From: JAWPMT01 sp965242775
GTDB lineage: Bacteria; Bacteroidota; Bacteroidia; Cytophagales; Cyclobacteriaceae
DNA: 64,000 nt
Assembly (NCBI GenBank): GCA_965242775.1
Contig: CBDETI010000018.1
Coordinates: forward strand, 62,001-126,000
Direction: 5' to 3'
A program made the position numbers and the translations under genes. The first letter of the stretch is position 1; the number at the start of each line of letters is the position of its first letter. Below are positions 28,376-36,041 of the stretch, one piece after another. The notes beneath the pieces are model-generated. The model did no database searches. It saw only the letters and a program-made list of their open reading frames with translations, and was not told the origin of the DNA.

Positions 28376-29579
28376 TTATCTGTAAAGAAGTATCGGATAA
28401 GTTTCTCCCTGTTTGAATCGGTTTTTTCCTCGGGGGAGCTTTATGAATGCGTCACCATCTACCAGATTGGCCAGGTCTCCGCTACCGTTACCCTTAATCG
28501 GATGAGCTATGGTGATTCCCCGTCGAATGTGATGATTCCAGGCGTACCTCCAGAAAATAAGTAAGATCTGGTGCGAATTCTACATCCGCCGATAGCGTGG
28601 CGGATCGATCTGCTTTTTTGTTTAAACGCAGAGATTTTTCCAGCCAGGGTAGTAGGTATTGGTGGAGGCACATGAACGATGAAACCGGATTTCCCGGGAA
28701 AGCAAAGACGACCGAATTATTCGGATGTTTCCCAAACCAAAATGGCTTACCTGGGCGTTGTGCAATCCGGTGAAAGAGCTTTTCTACACCAACATGCGAT
28801 AGCGCTTCGGGTAGAAAGTCAAACTTTCCCTTAGATACGCCTCCGCTTACCAGGATAAGTTTCGTAACTGCTCAAAAATTCTGTCAGTCTTGACTGGACT
28901 TCTGCCAAATCATCCTTCAAATGGGCAGTGTCTACCTTCAGGCCATATTGCTGCAGGGTGGTTTTAATTCTGAAAACATTGCTCTTACGGATCTGATGGG
29001 GCAATGGTCGTTCATGAATGTCTACCAACTCGTCGCCCGTGGAGATTGACGATGGCTTTTGGGAGTACGACTGACCTGAACTTCGGTTTTTCCAACAGTA
29101 GCACAAACACCTACTTCGCTGGAAGAGATCTTGATGCCAGGCGTGATGATGACATCCCCTTTTTGACGGTCAGATCCGCGAAAGTGTATGTTTTGACGGA
29201 ATTGCACGTCTTCGGTTGTGACCGCTGCTGATCCATCTTCTATTGATAACTGTTCATAGGGAATGACCGTGTCGGTTCCGATTGGTAATATAGAGCCGGT
29301 CATCACTTCCAGGCATTGATCAGGATTATTCAATGACTTTTGGGAGTTACCTGCCGCAGCTACATCCTCGATGGGAAATTTTCTTTTGCCTGCCTGAAAA
29401 GAGGCAAAGGAAAGGGCGATACCATCCATCGTTACCCGGTCATAGGGTGGAAAATGTCTGTCGGCAGTAATTTCCTCGCGAAGCGTCTTGTCAAGACTTT
29501 GATCAAGCGGTATGTGCTCGGTTCCAAAATCCCTGGCATTGGCCAAAACAATTTCTAATGCTTCTTCTACCGAGATCAT
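28376..29579 (-). pseudogene. moeA: Molybdopterin molybdenumtransferase MoeA, broken by three frameshifts
   Basis: Start at 29579 and stop TAA at 28376-28378 give the usual length of about 400 residues. The first frame has SVEEALEIVLANARDFGTEH, PPYDRVTMDGIALS and PIGTDTVIPYEQL, the MoeA N-terminal domains. After a shift near 29057 comes ISTGDELVDIHERPLPHQIR; after another near 28868 LILVSGGVSKGKFDFLPEAL and VFAFPGNPVSSFMC; after a third near 28550 GITIAHPIKGNGSGDLANLV and PILLYR. All catalytic blocks are present. MoeA inserts molybdate into adenylylated molybdopterin, the last step for Moco. The enzyme is needed by the CO dehydrogenase in this window, which argues that the shifts are sequence errors. 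Confidence 0.85.
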
Positions 29580-29663
29580 ATTGGAAAGGTGGCTGTTTTG
29601 TTCATGGAATTGAGATATGCAGTTGGTCCTTCGTCCTAAAAATAACGCCTTAGCAAAACGGTA

Positions 29664-30650
29664 TTATCCCCCGATCGTGGCCATAGACTCTGCCACTGGG
29701 TTCCGTTCGTTTCGGCTCTTTTCCGCCTCGAAACCATCCTTAGCCCGTCGCTGAACCACCTGGGTAATTTCATGTTTCAATTCAGTTTCTGTCAGACTGC
29801 TTCGTATCAAATCTCTCAGGTTGGCCTTGCCATCGTCGTAAAGGCATGTTTTTAAATCTCCTTGCGGCGTGATCCTAATGCGGTTACAAGAGCCGCAAAA
29901 AGTCCGCGTATACGCAGCGATTATGCCAAAGGAACCGGTAAAGCCATTGACGCGGTAGTTCAAAGAAGTGGAATGTGGCCCATCTTCCAGCTTTTCAAAT
30001 TCATACCTTTCTCCGATATGATCCAGGATTTTTTTCATCGGCCAGATGGTGCTGTTACCCTGACCTTCGGTGCCATTGAAAGGCATTTCTTCAATGAATC
30101 GTACGGATACCGACTCATTGCGGGCAAGTTCGATCATGGGGTAAATGTCATCTATGTTGCGACCGTCCATTACTACCATGTTGATCTTAACGCGCATCGG
30201 GGAGGCGAGTAGCCGCTGATAAGTGGACATTACCTGGTCATACATGTCGCGCCTGGTGATGTCGAAAAATCTTCCTTTATCAAGGCTATCTAAACTTAGA
30301 TTGATCGATTTTATCCCCAGGGACTCTAATTCCGACACGTAATCTTCGGTAAAGGTTCCATTGGTAGTTATATGGATCTCATTCAGCCCGGGAAGTCCGG
30401 CTACTTCTTTCAAGAAGTCAAGAATGCCTCGTCGCACGAAGGGCTCACCGCCGGTGATACGCAATTTGTTGATCCCCATCTCACTGAGTACACGCACCAA
30501 CAAAAACATCTCCTCGAAAGTCAAAAGGTCTTTGCGGGCAACGTACTTGATGCCGTTTTCAGGCATGCAGTAGAAGCACCTCAGATTGCACCGATCAGTA
30601 ACTGCCAGGCGCACATAATTGATTGGTCTTCCATGATTATCAATCAGCAT
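29664..30650 (-). CDS. moaA: GTP 3',8-cyclase MoaA
   Basis: 328 residues. Radical-SAM motif TDRCNLRCFYCMPE near residues 18-31 binds the first [4Fe-4S] cluster; the C-terminal FCGSCNRIRITPQGDLKTCL binds the second. ITGGEPFVR and HITTNGTF complete the SAM-binding set, and the protein ends in the conserved GG tail (MATIGG) needed for radical formation. It converts GTP to 3',8-cyclo-GTP, the first step of molybdenum cofactor synthesis. It is upstream of moeA on the same strand (85 bases apart) and divergent from the desulfurase-moaD-moaE set. Confidence 0.95.
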   Translation of the reverse strand: MLIDNHGRPINYVRLAVTDRCNLRCFYCMPENGIKYVARKDLLTFEEMFLLVRVLSEMGINKLRITGGEPFVRRGILDFLKEVAGLPGLNEIHITTNGTFTEDYVSELESLGIKSINLSLDSLDKGRFFDITRRDMYDQVMSTYQRLLASPMRVKINMVVMDGRNIDDIYPMIELARNESVSVRFIEEMPFNGTEGQGNSTIWPMKKILDHIGERYEFEKLEDGPHSTSLNYRVNGFTGSFGIIAAYTRTFCGSCNRIRITPQGDLKTCLYDDGKANLRDLIRSSLTETELKHEITQVVQRRAKDGFEAEKSRNERNPVAESMATIGG

Positions 30651-30737
30651 CGGCGATATTCATATAAAAATGGTAAGGTATAACAACGAATTAAGGATTT
30701 TTGTTGTTTTCAAAACATTTAACCCGCAATCTTACTT

Positions 30738-31934
30738 TTGGTGAACGACGTAAAACGCCATTTTCCAATTTTCCAATCACATCCGGAGCTGATATACCTG
30801 GACAATGCAGCTACCACCCAAAGGGTGCGATCCGTGATTGAAAGGATGCGCCGTTTCGATGAGTCCGAAAATGCAAATGTGCATCGGGGTGTTTACAGTT
30901 TGTCCAACAACGCCAGCACCGAATTCGAGAATGTCAGGAAAAAGACCGCCCAATGGATCGGAGCCGATGCCGAGACGTGCATTGCGTTCACCTCAGGGAC
31001 TACTGAGAGCATCAATGTGGTGGCGGCTTCTTTGCTCAAATCGGGACTTGCTGAGAAAGACAATATCGTAACCACCGTGATGGAGCATCATGCCAACTTT
31101 ATCCCTTGGCAACAAATTGCCATGGTGACGGGAGCTGAATTCAGGGTAGTGGGCATTGACAAAAGAGGAGACCTGGATTTGGATGATCTTGAACAAAAGA
31201 TCGATCATAATACCAAAATTGTCGCCGTGACACACGTCTCCAACATGATGGGCACAGTAAACCCGATGGCGGAGGTCGTCAACCTGGCGCACCAAAAGCA
31301 GGTGCCGGTTTTAGTGGATGGGGCTCAATCCGTTGCAACGGGGGATCTGAACGTTGCCGATCTGGATTGCGATTTTTTGACGTTTTCTGCCCACAAAATG
31401 TTTGGGCCCTTTGGGATAGGGATTCTCTATGTGAAACAGGCATTTCATGAATGGATAAGACCCTATTCCCTTGGCGGTGGTATCGTACATGAGGTGTCCA
31501 TGGCAGAGACGAGCTATAAGCCTTTCCCATGGAACCTGGATTCCGGTACACCCAATGTCTCCGGGGTACTAGGTTTTGGAGCTGCATTGGATTTTTGGAA
31601 GCAATTGGGTTCAACAAGAGAATATGTCTACGGCCTGGGTAACTATGCACGGCAAGCGCTGGCTGAGGTGCCCGGATTATCTCTAATCGGTAGCCCGAAA
31701 AAGCAAGGACCTATTGTCTCTTTTACCATGGATGGGATCCATCCACATGATGTGGCGTCATTTCTGGATAAGGATAATATAGCTGTTCGTGCAGGGTTGC
31801 ATTGTACGCAACCCTTGTTGAAGGCCCTGAATACCCAAGCCACGGTACGAGCTTCATTTAGTAGCTACAATGATCGGACTGAAGTCGATAAATTAGTAGG
31901 AGCCTTGATGGACCTAAACGATTTTTGGAATTGA
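30738..31934 (+). CDS. sufS: SufS-type cysteine desulfurase
   Basis: 398 residues, a class V aminotransferase. Motifs are LIYLDNAATTQRVRSVIERM, FTSGTTESINVVAASLL, MEHHANFIPWQ, the PLP-Lys motif TFSAHKMFGPFGIGILYVK and the active-site Cys in RAGLHCTQPLLKAL. It takes sulfur from cysteine as a persulfide. The next gene is a SufU-like acceptor overlapping by 10 bases, followed by moaD and moaE, so this copy most probably supplies sulfur for MoaD thiocarboxylation or cofactor sulfuration and not general Fe-S assembly. Start is a TTG at 30738 or a GTG at 30741; there is no in-frame ATG near. Confidence 0.9.
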   Translation: MVNDVKRHFPIFQSHPELIYLDNAATTQRVRSVIERMRRFDESENANVHRGVYSLSNNASTEFENVRKKTAQWIGADAETCIAFTSGTTESINVVAASLLKSGLAEKDNIVTTVMEHHANFIPWQQIAMVTGAEFRVVGIDKRGDLDLDDLEQKIDHNTKIVAVTHVSNMMGTVNPMAEVVNLAHQKQVPVLVDGAQSVATGDLNVADLDCDFLTFSAHKMFGPFGIGILYVKQAFHEWIRPYSLGGGIVHEVSMAETSYKPFPWNLDSGTPNVSGVLGFGAALDFWKQLGSTREYVYGLGNYARQALAEVPGLSLIGSPKKQGPIVSFTMDGIHPHDVASFLDKDNIAVRAGLHCTQPLLKALNTQATVRASFSSYNDRTEVDKLVGALMDLNDFWN

Positions 31935-32377
31935 CCAAGGAAGAATTACAACTACTTTATAAATCAGTGATCTTGCCGGAAAGCAAAGATCCATACCACT
32001 TTGAAGATGCCAAAAAGGAACATCGGGATGTACTTGCTTATAATCCAATTTGCGGGGATAAATACGCATTGCAGCTAGGTGCTGATGACAACAATCCACT
32101 GAGGGAAATCTACTTCCAAGGTATGGGATGTGCCGTCTCCCGAGCTTCCACTTCTCTGTTACTCAGGTCCATCGAGGGTATGAGCCCTGGGAAGGCCCTC
32201 AGCTACTGCGAGTCCTTTTTGGAGGCGGTGGCTTCCGGAAAGGGGGAAAGGTTTAAGGGCACGCCCTTGGGAGTTTTGGTAGAAATGAAAAATTTTGAAG
32301 GCCGCATGGAATGTGTGACGTTGAGCTGGAGCGCCATGTTGAACTTTTTAAAAGCAAACCAGGAACATGACAGTTAA
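31925..32377 (+). CDS. sufU: SufU-like zinc scaffold/sulfur-transfer protein
   Basis: 150 residues of the IscU/SufU family: LLYKSVILPESKDPYHFEDA, YNPICGDKYALQLG with the first Cys, FQGMGCAVSRASTSLLLRSI with the second, and a third Cys in GRMECVTLSW. In SufU these residues bind Zn2+ and accept sulfur from SufS by ligand swapping. It overlaps both the desulfurase (10 bases) and moaD (11 bases), so it is translated as part of a sulfur-transfer to MoaD series. The start is a TTG (31925 or 31931). Confidence 0.88.
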   Translation: MELTKEELQLLYKSVILPESKDPYHFEDAKKEHRDVLAYNPICGDKYALQLGADDNNPLREIYFQGMGCAVSRASTSLLLRSIEGMSPGKALSYCESFLEAVASGKGERFKGTPLGVLVEMKNFEGRMECVTLSWSAMLNFLKANQEHDS

Positions 32378-32609
32378 ATTAGTTGCCTTTGGCATCGCAA
32401 AGGATATTTTAAAAACTACGTCCATGGAGATGTCCGTGACAAACGGTACTACGATTGGTGAATTGAAGCAGACCCTGGTCGAGAGATTTCCGGAGTTTGA
32501 TAAACTGCGAACCCTAAAGTTTGCTATCAACGAGGACTACCAATCGGATGAACATGGATTAAAGGATATGGATGAGGTGGTGATCATACCACCGGTAAGT
32601 GGAGGCTAA
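32367..32609 (+). CDS. moaD: Molybdopterin synthase sulfur carrier subunit MoaD
   Basis: 80 residues with the ubiquitin-like MoaD/ThiS fold (VKLVAFGIAKDILKTTSMEM, IGELKQTLVERFPEFDKL) and the diglycine end IPPVSGG, whose C-terminus becomes the thiocarboxylate that donates sulfur to precursor Z/cPMP. It sits between SufU and moaE with overlaps on one side and 1 base on the other, so its role in MPT synthase is clear. A second MoaD-like gene is at 34539. Confidence 0.92.
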   Translation: MTVKLVAFGIAKDILKTTSMEMSVTNGTTIGELKQTLVERFPEFDKLRTLKFAINEDYQSDEHGLKDMDEVVIIPPVSGG

Positions 32610-32610
32610 C

Positions 32611-33027
32611 ATGATACAAATCAAAGTATTGGAAGAACCGCTCTCTGAACAGGCTTGCTTTGATGCTGTCAGGGACCCTGCCGCAGGAGGAATCGTCGTT
32701 TTTGTGGGCACGGTGAGGAATCAGACCCAGGGAAAGAAGGTCTTACGATTGGAATTCGAGAGCTATGTTCCGATGGCGGAAAAGGAAATGACCAAAATTG
32801 CTGATGCAGTGGCGGTCAAATGGAATGCCCTGCAAGTGTGCATTCACCATCGGGTGGGTTCACTTGAAGTCGGAGAAATACCAGTGATCATTGCCGTATC
32901 AGCGCCCCACCGTAAGGCGGCCTTTGAAGCTTGCGAGTACGCAATTGATACGTTGAAAGAAACCGTACCCATTTGGAAGAAGGAAGTCTTCGAGGACGGG
33001 GAAGTATGGGTTGCTGCCCACCCGTGA
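32611..33027 (+). CDS. moaE: Molybdopterin synthase catalytic subunit MoaE
   Basis: About 138 residues from the ATG at 32611; a GTG at 32599 is in frame but lies within moaD. Blocks GGIVVFVGTVRNQTQGKKVL, LEFESYVPMAEKEMTKIADA, ICIHHRVG-like VCIHHRVGSLEVGE and KETVPIWKKEVFEDG are the MoaE signature; the Lys residues of the last block act in catalysis. With MoaD it makes molybdopterin from cPMP. Its stop abuts the stop of the convergent xdhC-like gene with no gap. Confidence 0.93.
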   Translation: MIQIKVLEEPLSEQACFDAVRDPAAGGIVVFVGTVRNQTQGKKVLRLEFESYVPMAEKEMTKIADAVAVKWNALQVCIHHRVGSLEVGEIPVIIAVSAPHRKAAFEACEYAIDTLKETVPIWKKEVFEDGEVWVAAHP

Positions 33028-34056
33028 TCAAAGAAATTCGTTCTTTGCTTCGATGATCTGACCCATGATCGCTAAAGAAATTTCTTGCGCCGACTTGGCA
33101 TGAATGGGCATACCGATGGGTGCCTTTATTCGATCGATTTGATCTTGAGGAATTCCTTTCTCTGTGAGTCGGGCTACTCGCTTTGCGTGCGTTTTTCGAC
33201 TCCCCAGCGCACCTACGTACGCTACCTTGGAAGGGAGTAGTATTTCCAGTGCATTGTCATCAATTTTGGGATCGTGTGAGAGAATTGCGGCAAACGTGTA
33301 AGCATCCAGTGGAAATTGCTTCAACACTTCCGAGGGATAAGCTTCCAACAGATCATCGGGAGGTGTAGGGAAGGTCGTTTTCTCTGTGAAATACCCCCGG
33401 GGGTCGATAACAATTGTCTGGAAGCCGTGCATTTTGCCAAGGGCCACGAGATCTACGGTGATATGGGCCACACCAATTGCCAGCAAAATCGGCTTACGGG
33501 GAAATAAGTGAATGAAATAGCTTACTCCTTCCAATTCAACGGTTTGGTTTGTTCTTTGATCGTAGGCACTTAAAGCAGCTGTTTTCAAGGCTTCCGACAA
33601 TGGGTCTCCAAGTTCCTCTCCTTTTTCAGTGAGGAGTGTATTTTGTTGATTACCATCTTCCAAGGACGAAATGAGAATCGCCCATTCGTTGTTCTCAACA
33701 CAATCAATTAAACGTTTCCAAACCTGGCCTTCCTGAAAATCCATCCGTTGCACGAACACTTGCAAGCTGCCGCCACATGAAAGCCCCACAGACCAGGCAT
33801 CTTCGTCACTCACGCCATAGCTGAGCTTTCGTGCAGAATCTTGCTTGTTAAGCGCTAGACTGGCTTTTACAACCGCTCCCTCGACGCACCCACCACTTAC
33901 TGATCCAAGGATTTTCCCTTCGTCATTTACGAGCATGCAAGACCCTACGGGTCTAGGTGAAGAGCCCCATGTCTTAACGACCCTGGCCAGTGTGATGGTG
34001 TTGTTTCCGTCGATCCAATTCTTAGTAGTTTCAAGGTACTCTCTCATACTATACAA
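33028..34056 (-). CDS. XdhC family cofactor maturation protein
   Basis: 342 residues. N-terminal XdhC/CoxI domain: ARVVKTWGSSPRPVGSCML, GKILGSVSGGCVEGAVVKAS, and SYGVSDEDAWSVGLSCGGSL. C-terminal Rossmann domain: ILLAIGVAHITVDLVALGKM, IVIDPRGYF, AYVGALGSRKTHAKRVARL and IKAPIGMPIHAKSAQEISLA. XdhC proteins bind Mo cofactor and hand it, after sulfuration, to xanthine-dehydrogenase family enzymes; CoxI is the counterpart in CO dehydrogenase clusters. It lies opposite to the moaE/cox strand. A second, different family member (CoxF) closes the cox operon. Confidence 0.9.
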   Translation of the reverse strand: MYSMREYLETTKNWIDGNNTITLARVVKTWGSSPRPVGSCMLVNDEGKILGSVSGGCVEGAVVKASLALNKQDSARKLSYGVSDEDAWSVGLSCGGSLQVFVQRMDFQEGQVWKRLIDCVENNEWAILISSLEDGNQQNTLLTEKGEELGDPLSEALKTAALSAYDQRTNQTVELEGVSYFIHLFPRKPILLAIGVAHITVDLVALGKMHGFQTIVIDPRGYFTEKTTFPTPPDDLLEAYPSEVLKQFPLDAYTFAAILSHDPKIDDNALEILLPSKVAYVGALGSRKTHAKRVARLTEKGIPQDQIDRIKAPIGMPIHAKSAQEISLAIMGQIIEAKNEFL

Positions 34057-34105
34057 AACTATGTTGGAGATTTTTAGTTATTATCACGTTGATCCGTAGA
34101 CTTTT

Positions 34106-34552
34106 ATGAAGCGTCCGTGTGGTAAATGTGTAGAGAAACCTTCGAAATCCGCTGTTGGTAGTTCGCTAACAGGTGGATTGTTGGTGATGCTTTTACCAAA
34201 ATGCCCACTGTGCGTCATGGCCTTTTCCAGTGCGATGACTGTCTGTGGAGGTCGCAGTTTGTATCTCGCTCAAAATAATTGGCTTTCTTATTTGCCCATT
34301 GTCTTGTCCGGGCTGGTGGCGTTCATGATTATTCTCAATTGGCGCGACGCCCGCAGTTGGTATGCCCTGGCGTTGGCCATGGCAGGTGGATTGTTCGTTT
34401 ACTTTAGTCATCAACTCATATTGCCTGCTAGCAGCTACTACTGGGGCGCGACATTATTGTTAATTGCTGGCTGGCTCAATAGTAATTTACTGTCATTTCT
34501 ATCGTACCTTGGAGGTTTACTTTTCAAGAGTAAGTCACATGCCCAAGGTTAA
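34106..34552 (+). CDS. Four-helix membrane protein with CxxC motifs, unknown function
   Basis: 148 residues. A Cys-bearing N-terminus (KRPCGKCVEKP) and a second pair (PKCPLCVMAFS) precede or begin a first helix; further helices are LSYLPIVLSGLVAFMIILNW, WYALALAMAGGLFVYFSHQL and YWGATLLLIAGWLNSNLLSF. I cannot place it in a family; the two CxxC pairs recall membrane proteins that carry mercury, copper or other thiophilic metals, or thiol redox proteins. Its end overlaps the MoaD-like gene by 14 bases. Position inside a CO dehydrogenase island, whose active site has copper, makes metal handling a tempting but unproven idea. Confidence 0.6.
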   Translation: MKRPCGKCVEKPSKSAVGSSLTGGLLVMLLPKCPLCVMAFSSAMTVCGGRSLYLAQNNWLSYLPIVLSGLVAFMIILNWRDARSWYALALAMAGGLFVYFSHQLILPASSYYWGATLLLIAGWLNSNLLSFLSYLGGLLFKSKSHAQG

Positions 34553-34811
34553 ATTCACCTCAGCTCTCAAACGGTTTTTCCCTGATTTGGAACCGGTCGA
34601 TGTATCGGCTTTGAAAGTGACCGATGTGATTAAGAAAGTCAATGATTTACATCCGGGTCTTGCAGATTATCTCATCGAAGAGGATGGTTCATTGAGAAAG
34701 CACGTCAATATTTTTATTGGCGATGATCTGATCACTGACCGACAGACCTTGAGTGATGCGGTAGCACCTCAGGATGAGGTAGTGATCTTTCAAGCATTGT
34801 CGGGCGGGTGA
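34539..34811 (+). CDS. Second MoaD/ThiS-like sulfur carrier (diglycine tail)
   Basis: 90 residues from the ATG at 34539 (MPKVKFTSALKRFFPDLEPV); longer starts would run far into the membrane gene. Ubiquitin-like fold with IKKVNDLHPGLADYLIEEDG, RKHVNIFIGDDLITDRQTLS and the diglycine end EVVIFQALSGG. It is longer than the true MoaD at 32367 and paired not with MoaE but with a beta-propeller gene whose GTG start overlaps its TGA by 2 bases. MoaD-like/propeller pairs occur in other bacteria to my knowledge, but no function is known to me. The GG tail implies adenylation and thiocarboxylation or protein conjugation. Confidence 0.85.
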   Translation: MPKVKFTSALKRFFPDLEPVDVSALKVTDVIKKVNDLHPGLADYLIEEDGSLRKHVNIFIGDDLITDRQTLSDAVAPQDEVVIFQALSGG

Positions 34812-35896
34812 TAAATTCTATACGCACGCTGCTGGTGGCTACAGCCAAGGGGCTGGTCACTTATTCCTTCGACCAAGGGGAATTCCATCAGGAAGGAATC
34901 CATTTCCTTGGCTTCGCTGTGAATATGGCTTACCATGATCCTCGGAATGGCAGGTGGTGGGCAGGCGTTTCGCATAAGCACTGGGGCCAGAAATTGCACT
35001 TCTCGGATGACGAAGGTGCAACCTGGCACGAAGTGAAAACACCCACCTTCGAAGGTGCAACCTTGCCCAATGGAAAAATGGCTCACCTACGGCAAATATG
35101 GTCTATGCACCACGGCGGGGAGGCTTACCCTGATAGGTTATGGTTGGGTACGGACCCAGGGGGACTCTTTCGGAGTGATGACAATGGGTTATCCTTTCAA
35201 CTGGTCACCGGGCTTTGGGAACACCCAAGTCGACGCAAAGAGGGACAATGGTTCGGAACCGGCAATGATTTCCCCTTTATTCATTCTATTGTCGTTGACC
35301 CCCATGAGCCCAAACATGTATTTGTGGCTGTGAGTGCCGCGGGGGTTTTTGAAACGCTGGATGGGGGCCTCAACTGGCAACCTCGAAATGAGGGTCTGGT
35401 AGCGTCCTATTTACCGAATCCAAATGTAGAAGTGGGTCATGATCCTCATCTGTTGGTTATGGCGCCGAGCGATACACGGGTGATTTGGCAGCAAAACCAC
35501 TGTGGTATTTTCGTGTCAAAAAATGGAGGGGGTTCATGGACAGATGTTTCGGCATCGGATGGCTTCCCCAGTTACGGTTTTTCGCTGGCACTGGATGATC
35601 ACCAACCAGGTACGGCCTGGGTGGTACCCGTAGAAAGCGACGAAAGACGGATCGCTCCGGAGTTACGGCTGCAAGTTTTCCAAACAAGGGACTTTGGCGA
35701 GTCCTGGCAAAGTGTGAGCGAAGGACTCCCTTCAAGTGCTTTCGATATTGTCTTGCGTCATGCCTTCGTTCAGCGAGGAGGTGTATTGGTCCTGGGCACT
35801 ACAAATGGCAATTTATTCTATTCGACGGGAAGAAAATTTCCTTGGAGAAATATCTCCACACATTTAACGAAAGTAAATTCCGTAATTCTTATTTAA
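34808..35896 (+). CDS. Sialidase-like Asp-box beta-propeller protein (WD40/YVTN/BNR type)
   Basis: 362 residues from a GTG (34808) that overlaps the stop of the MoaD-like gene. At least five Asp-box motifs occur at regular spacing: LHFSDDEGATWHEV, LFRSDDNGLSFQLV, VFETLDGGLNWQPR, IFVSKNGGGSWTDV and VFQTRDFGESWQSV. These are blades of a propeller of the sialidase/BNR or photosystem-assembly (Ycf48) type. There is no signal peptide, so it is cytosolic. The translational coupling argues for a complex with the MoaD-like protein. Sialidase activity is unlikely; the Arg triad and Tyr nucleophile are not apparent. Confidence 0.82.
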   Translation: MINSIRTLLVATAKGLVTYSFDQGEFHQEGIHFLGFAVNMAYHDPRNGRWWAGVSHKHWGQKLHFSDDEGATWHEVKTPTFEGATLPNGKMAHLRQIWSMHHGGEAYPDRLWLGTDPGGLFRSDDNGLSFQLVTGLWEHPSRRKEGQWFGTGNDFPFIHSIVVDPHEPKHVFVAVSAAGVFETLDGGLNWQPRNEGLVASYLPNPNVEVGHDPHLLVMAPSDTRVIWQQNHCGIFVSKNGGGSWTDVSASDGFPSYGFSLALDDHQPGTAWVVPVESDERRIAPELRLQVFQTRDFGESWQSVSEGLPSSAFDIVLRHAFVQRGGVLVLGTTNGNLFYSTGRKFPWRNISTHLTKVNSVILI

Positions 35897-35930
35897 AAAG
35901 AAAAAAATTTGGCTTCGAACTGGAAAGGGT

Positions 35931-35951
35931 TATTTAGAATAAGTCTAAATA
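35931..35951. promoter_or_regulatory. 21-base palindrome ahead of cox operon (metalloregulator-like box)
   Basis: TATTTAGA at 35931-35938 and its exact complement TCTAAATA at 35944-35951 flank ATAAG. The ATTTAGA half-site resembles boxes of DtxR/MntR- or Fur-type metalloregulators as seen ahead of iron genes in Bacteroidota; this likeness is from memory. It lies about 90 bases ahead of coxM in the only sizeable gap (145 bases) between the propeller gene and coxM. Confidence 0.5.
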
Positions 35952-35995
35952 TCTTTTCTCAAAACAATTGTTGGTCTCTGTTAGTCTTATTGCAG

Positions 35996-36009
35996 TTGAC
36001 GAATGTCAA
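35996..36009. promoter_or_regulatory. FNR/CRP-class palindrome ahead of coxM
   Basis: TTGAC-GAAT-GTCAA is a perfect 14-base dyad of the Crp/Fnr class (consensus TTGAT-N4-ATCAA for FNR, TTGAC-N4-GTCAA for several relatives). Its centre is about 40 bases upstream of the coxM ATG. It suggests control by oxygen, redox state or carbon limitation. I saw no convincing TAnnTTTG promoter box in the same gap. Confidence 0.5.
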
Positions 36010-36041
36010 TTGATAATAATCTAACTTAACCCAAACCCTAC

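Noticed and set aside
28376..29579. moeA as a genuine pseudogene
   Set aside because: All motifs survive around three indels and the enzyme is needed by the intact cox operon; sequence error is preferred, though the present sequence does not encode a whole protein.
30733..30740. TACTTTTG as a -7 promoter box for the desulfurase gene
   Set aside because: It overlaps the TTG start itself and has no -33 element at the right distance.
34808..35896. Active sialidase
   Set aside because: Asp-boxes show only the fold; no Arg triad, Tyr/Glu pair or signal peptide was seen.
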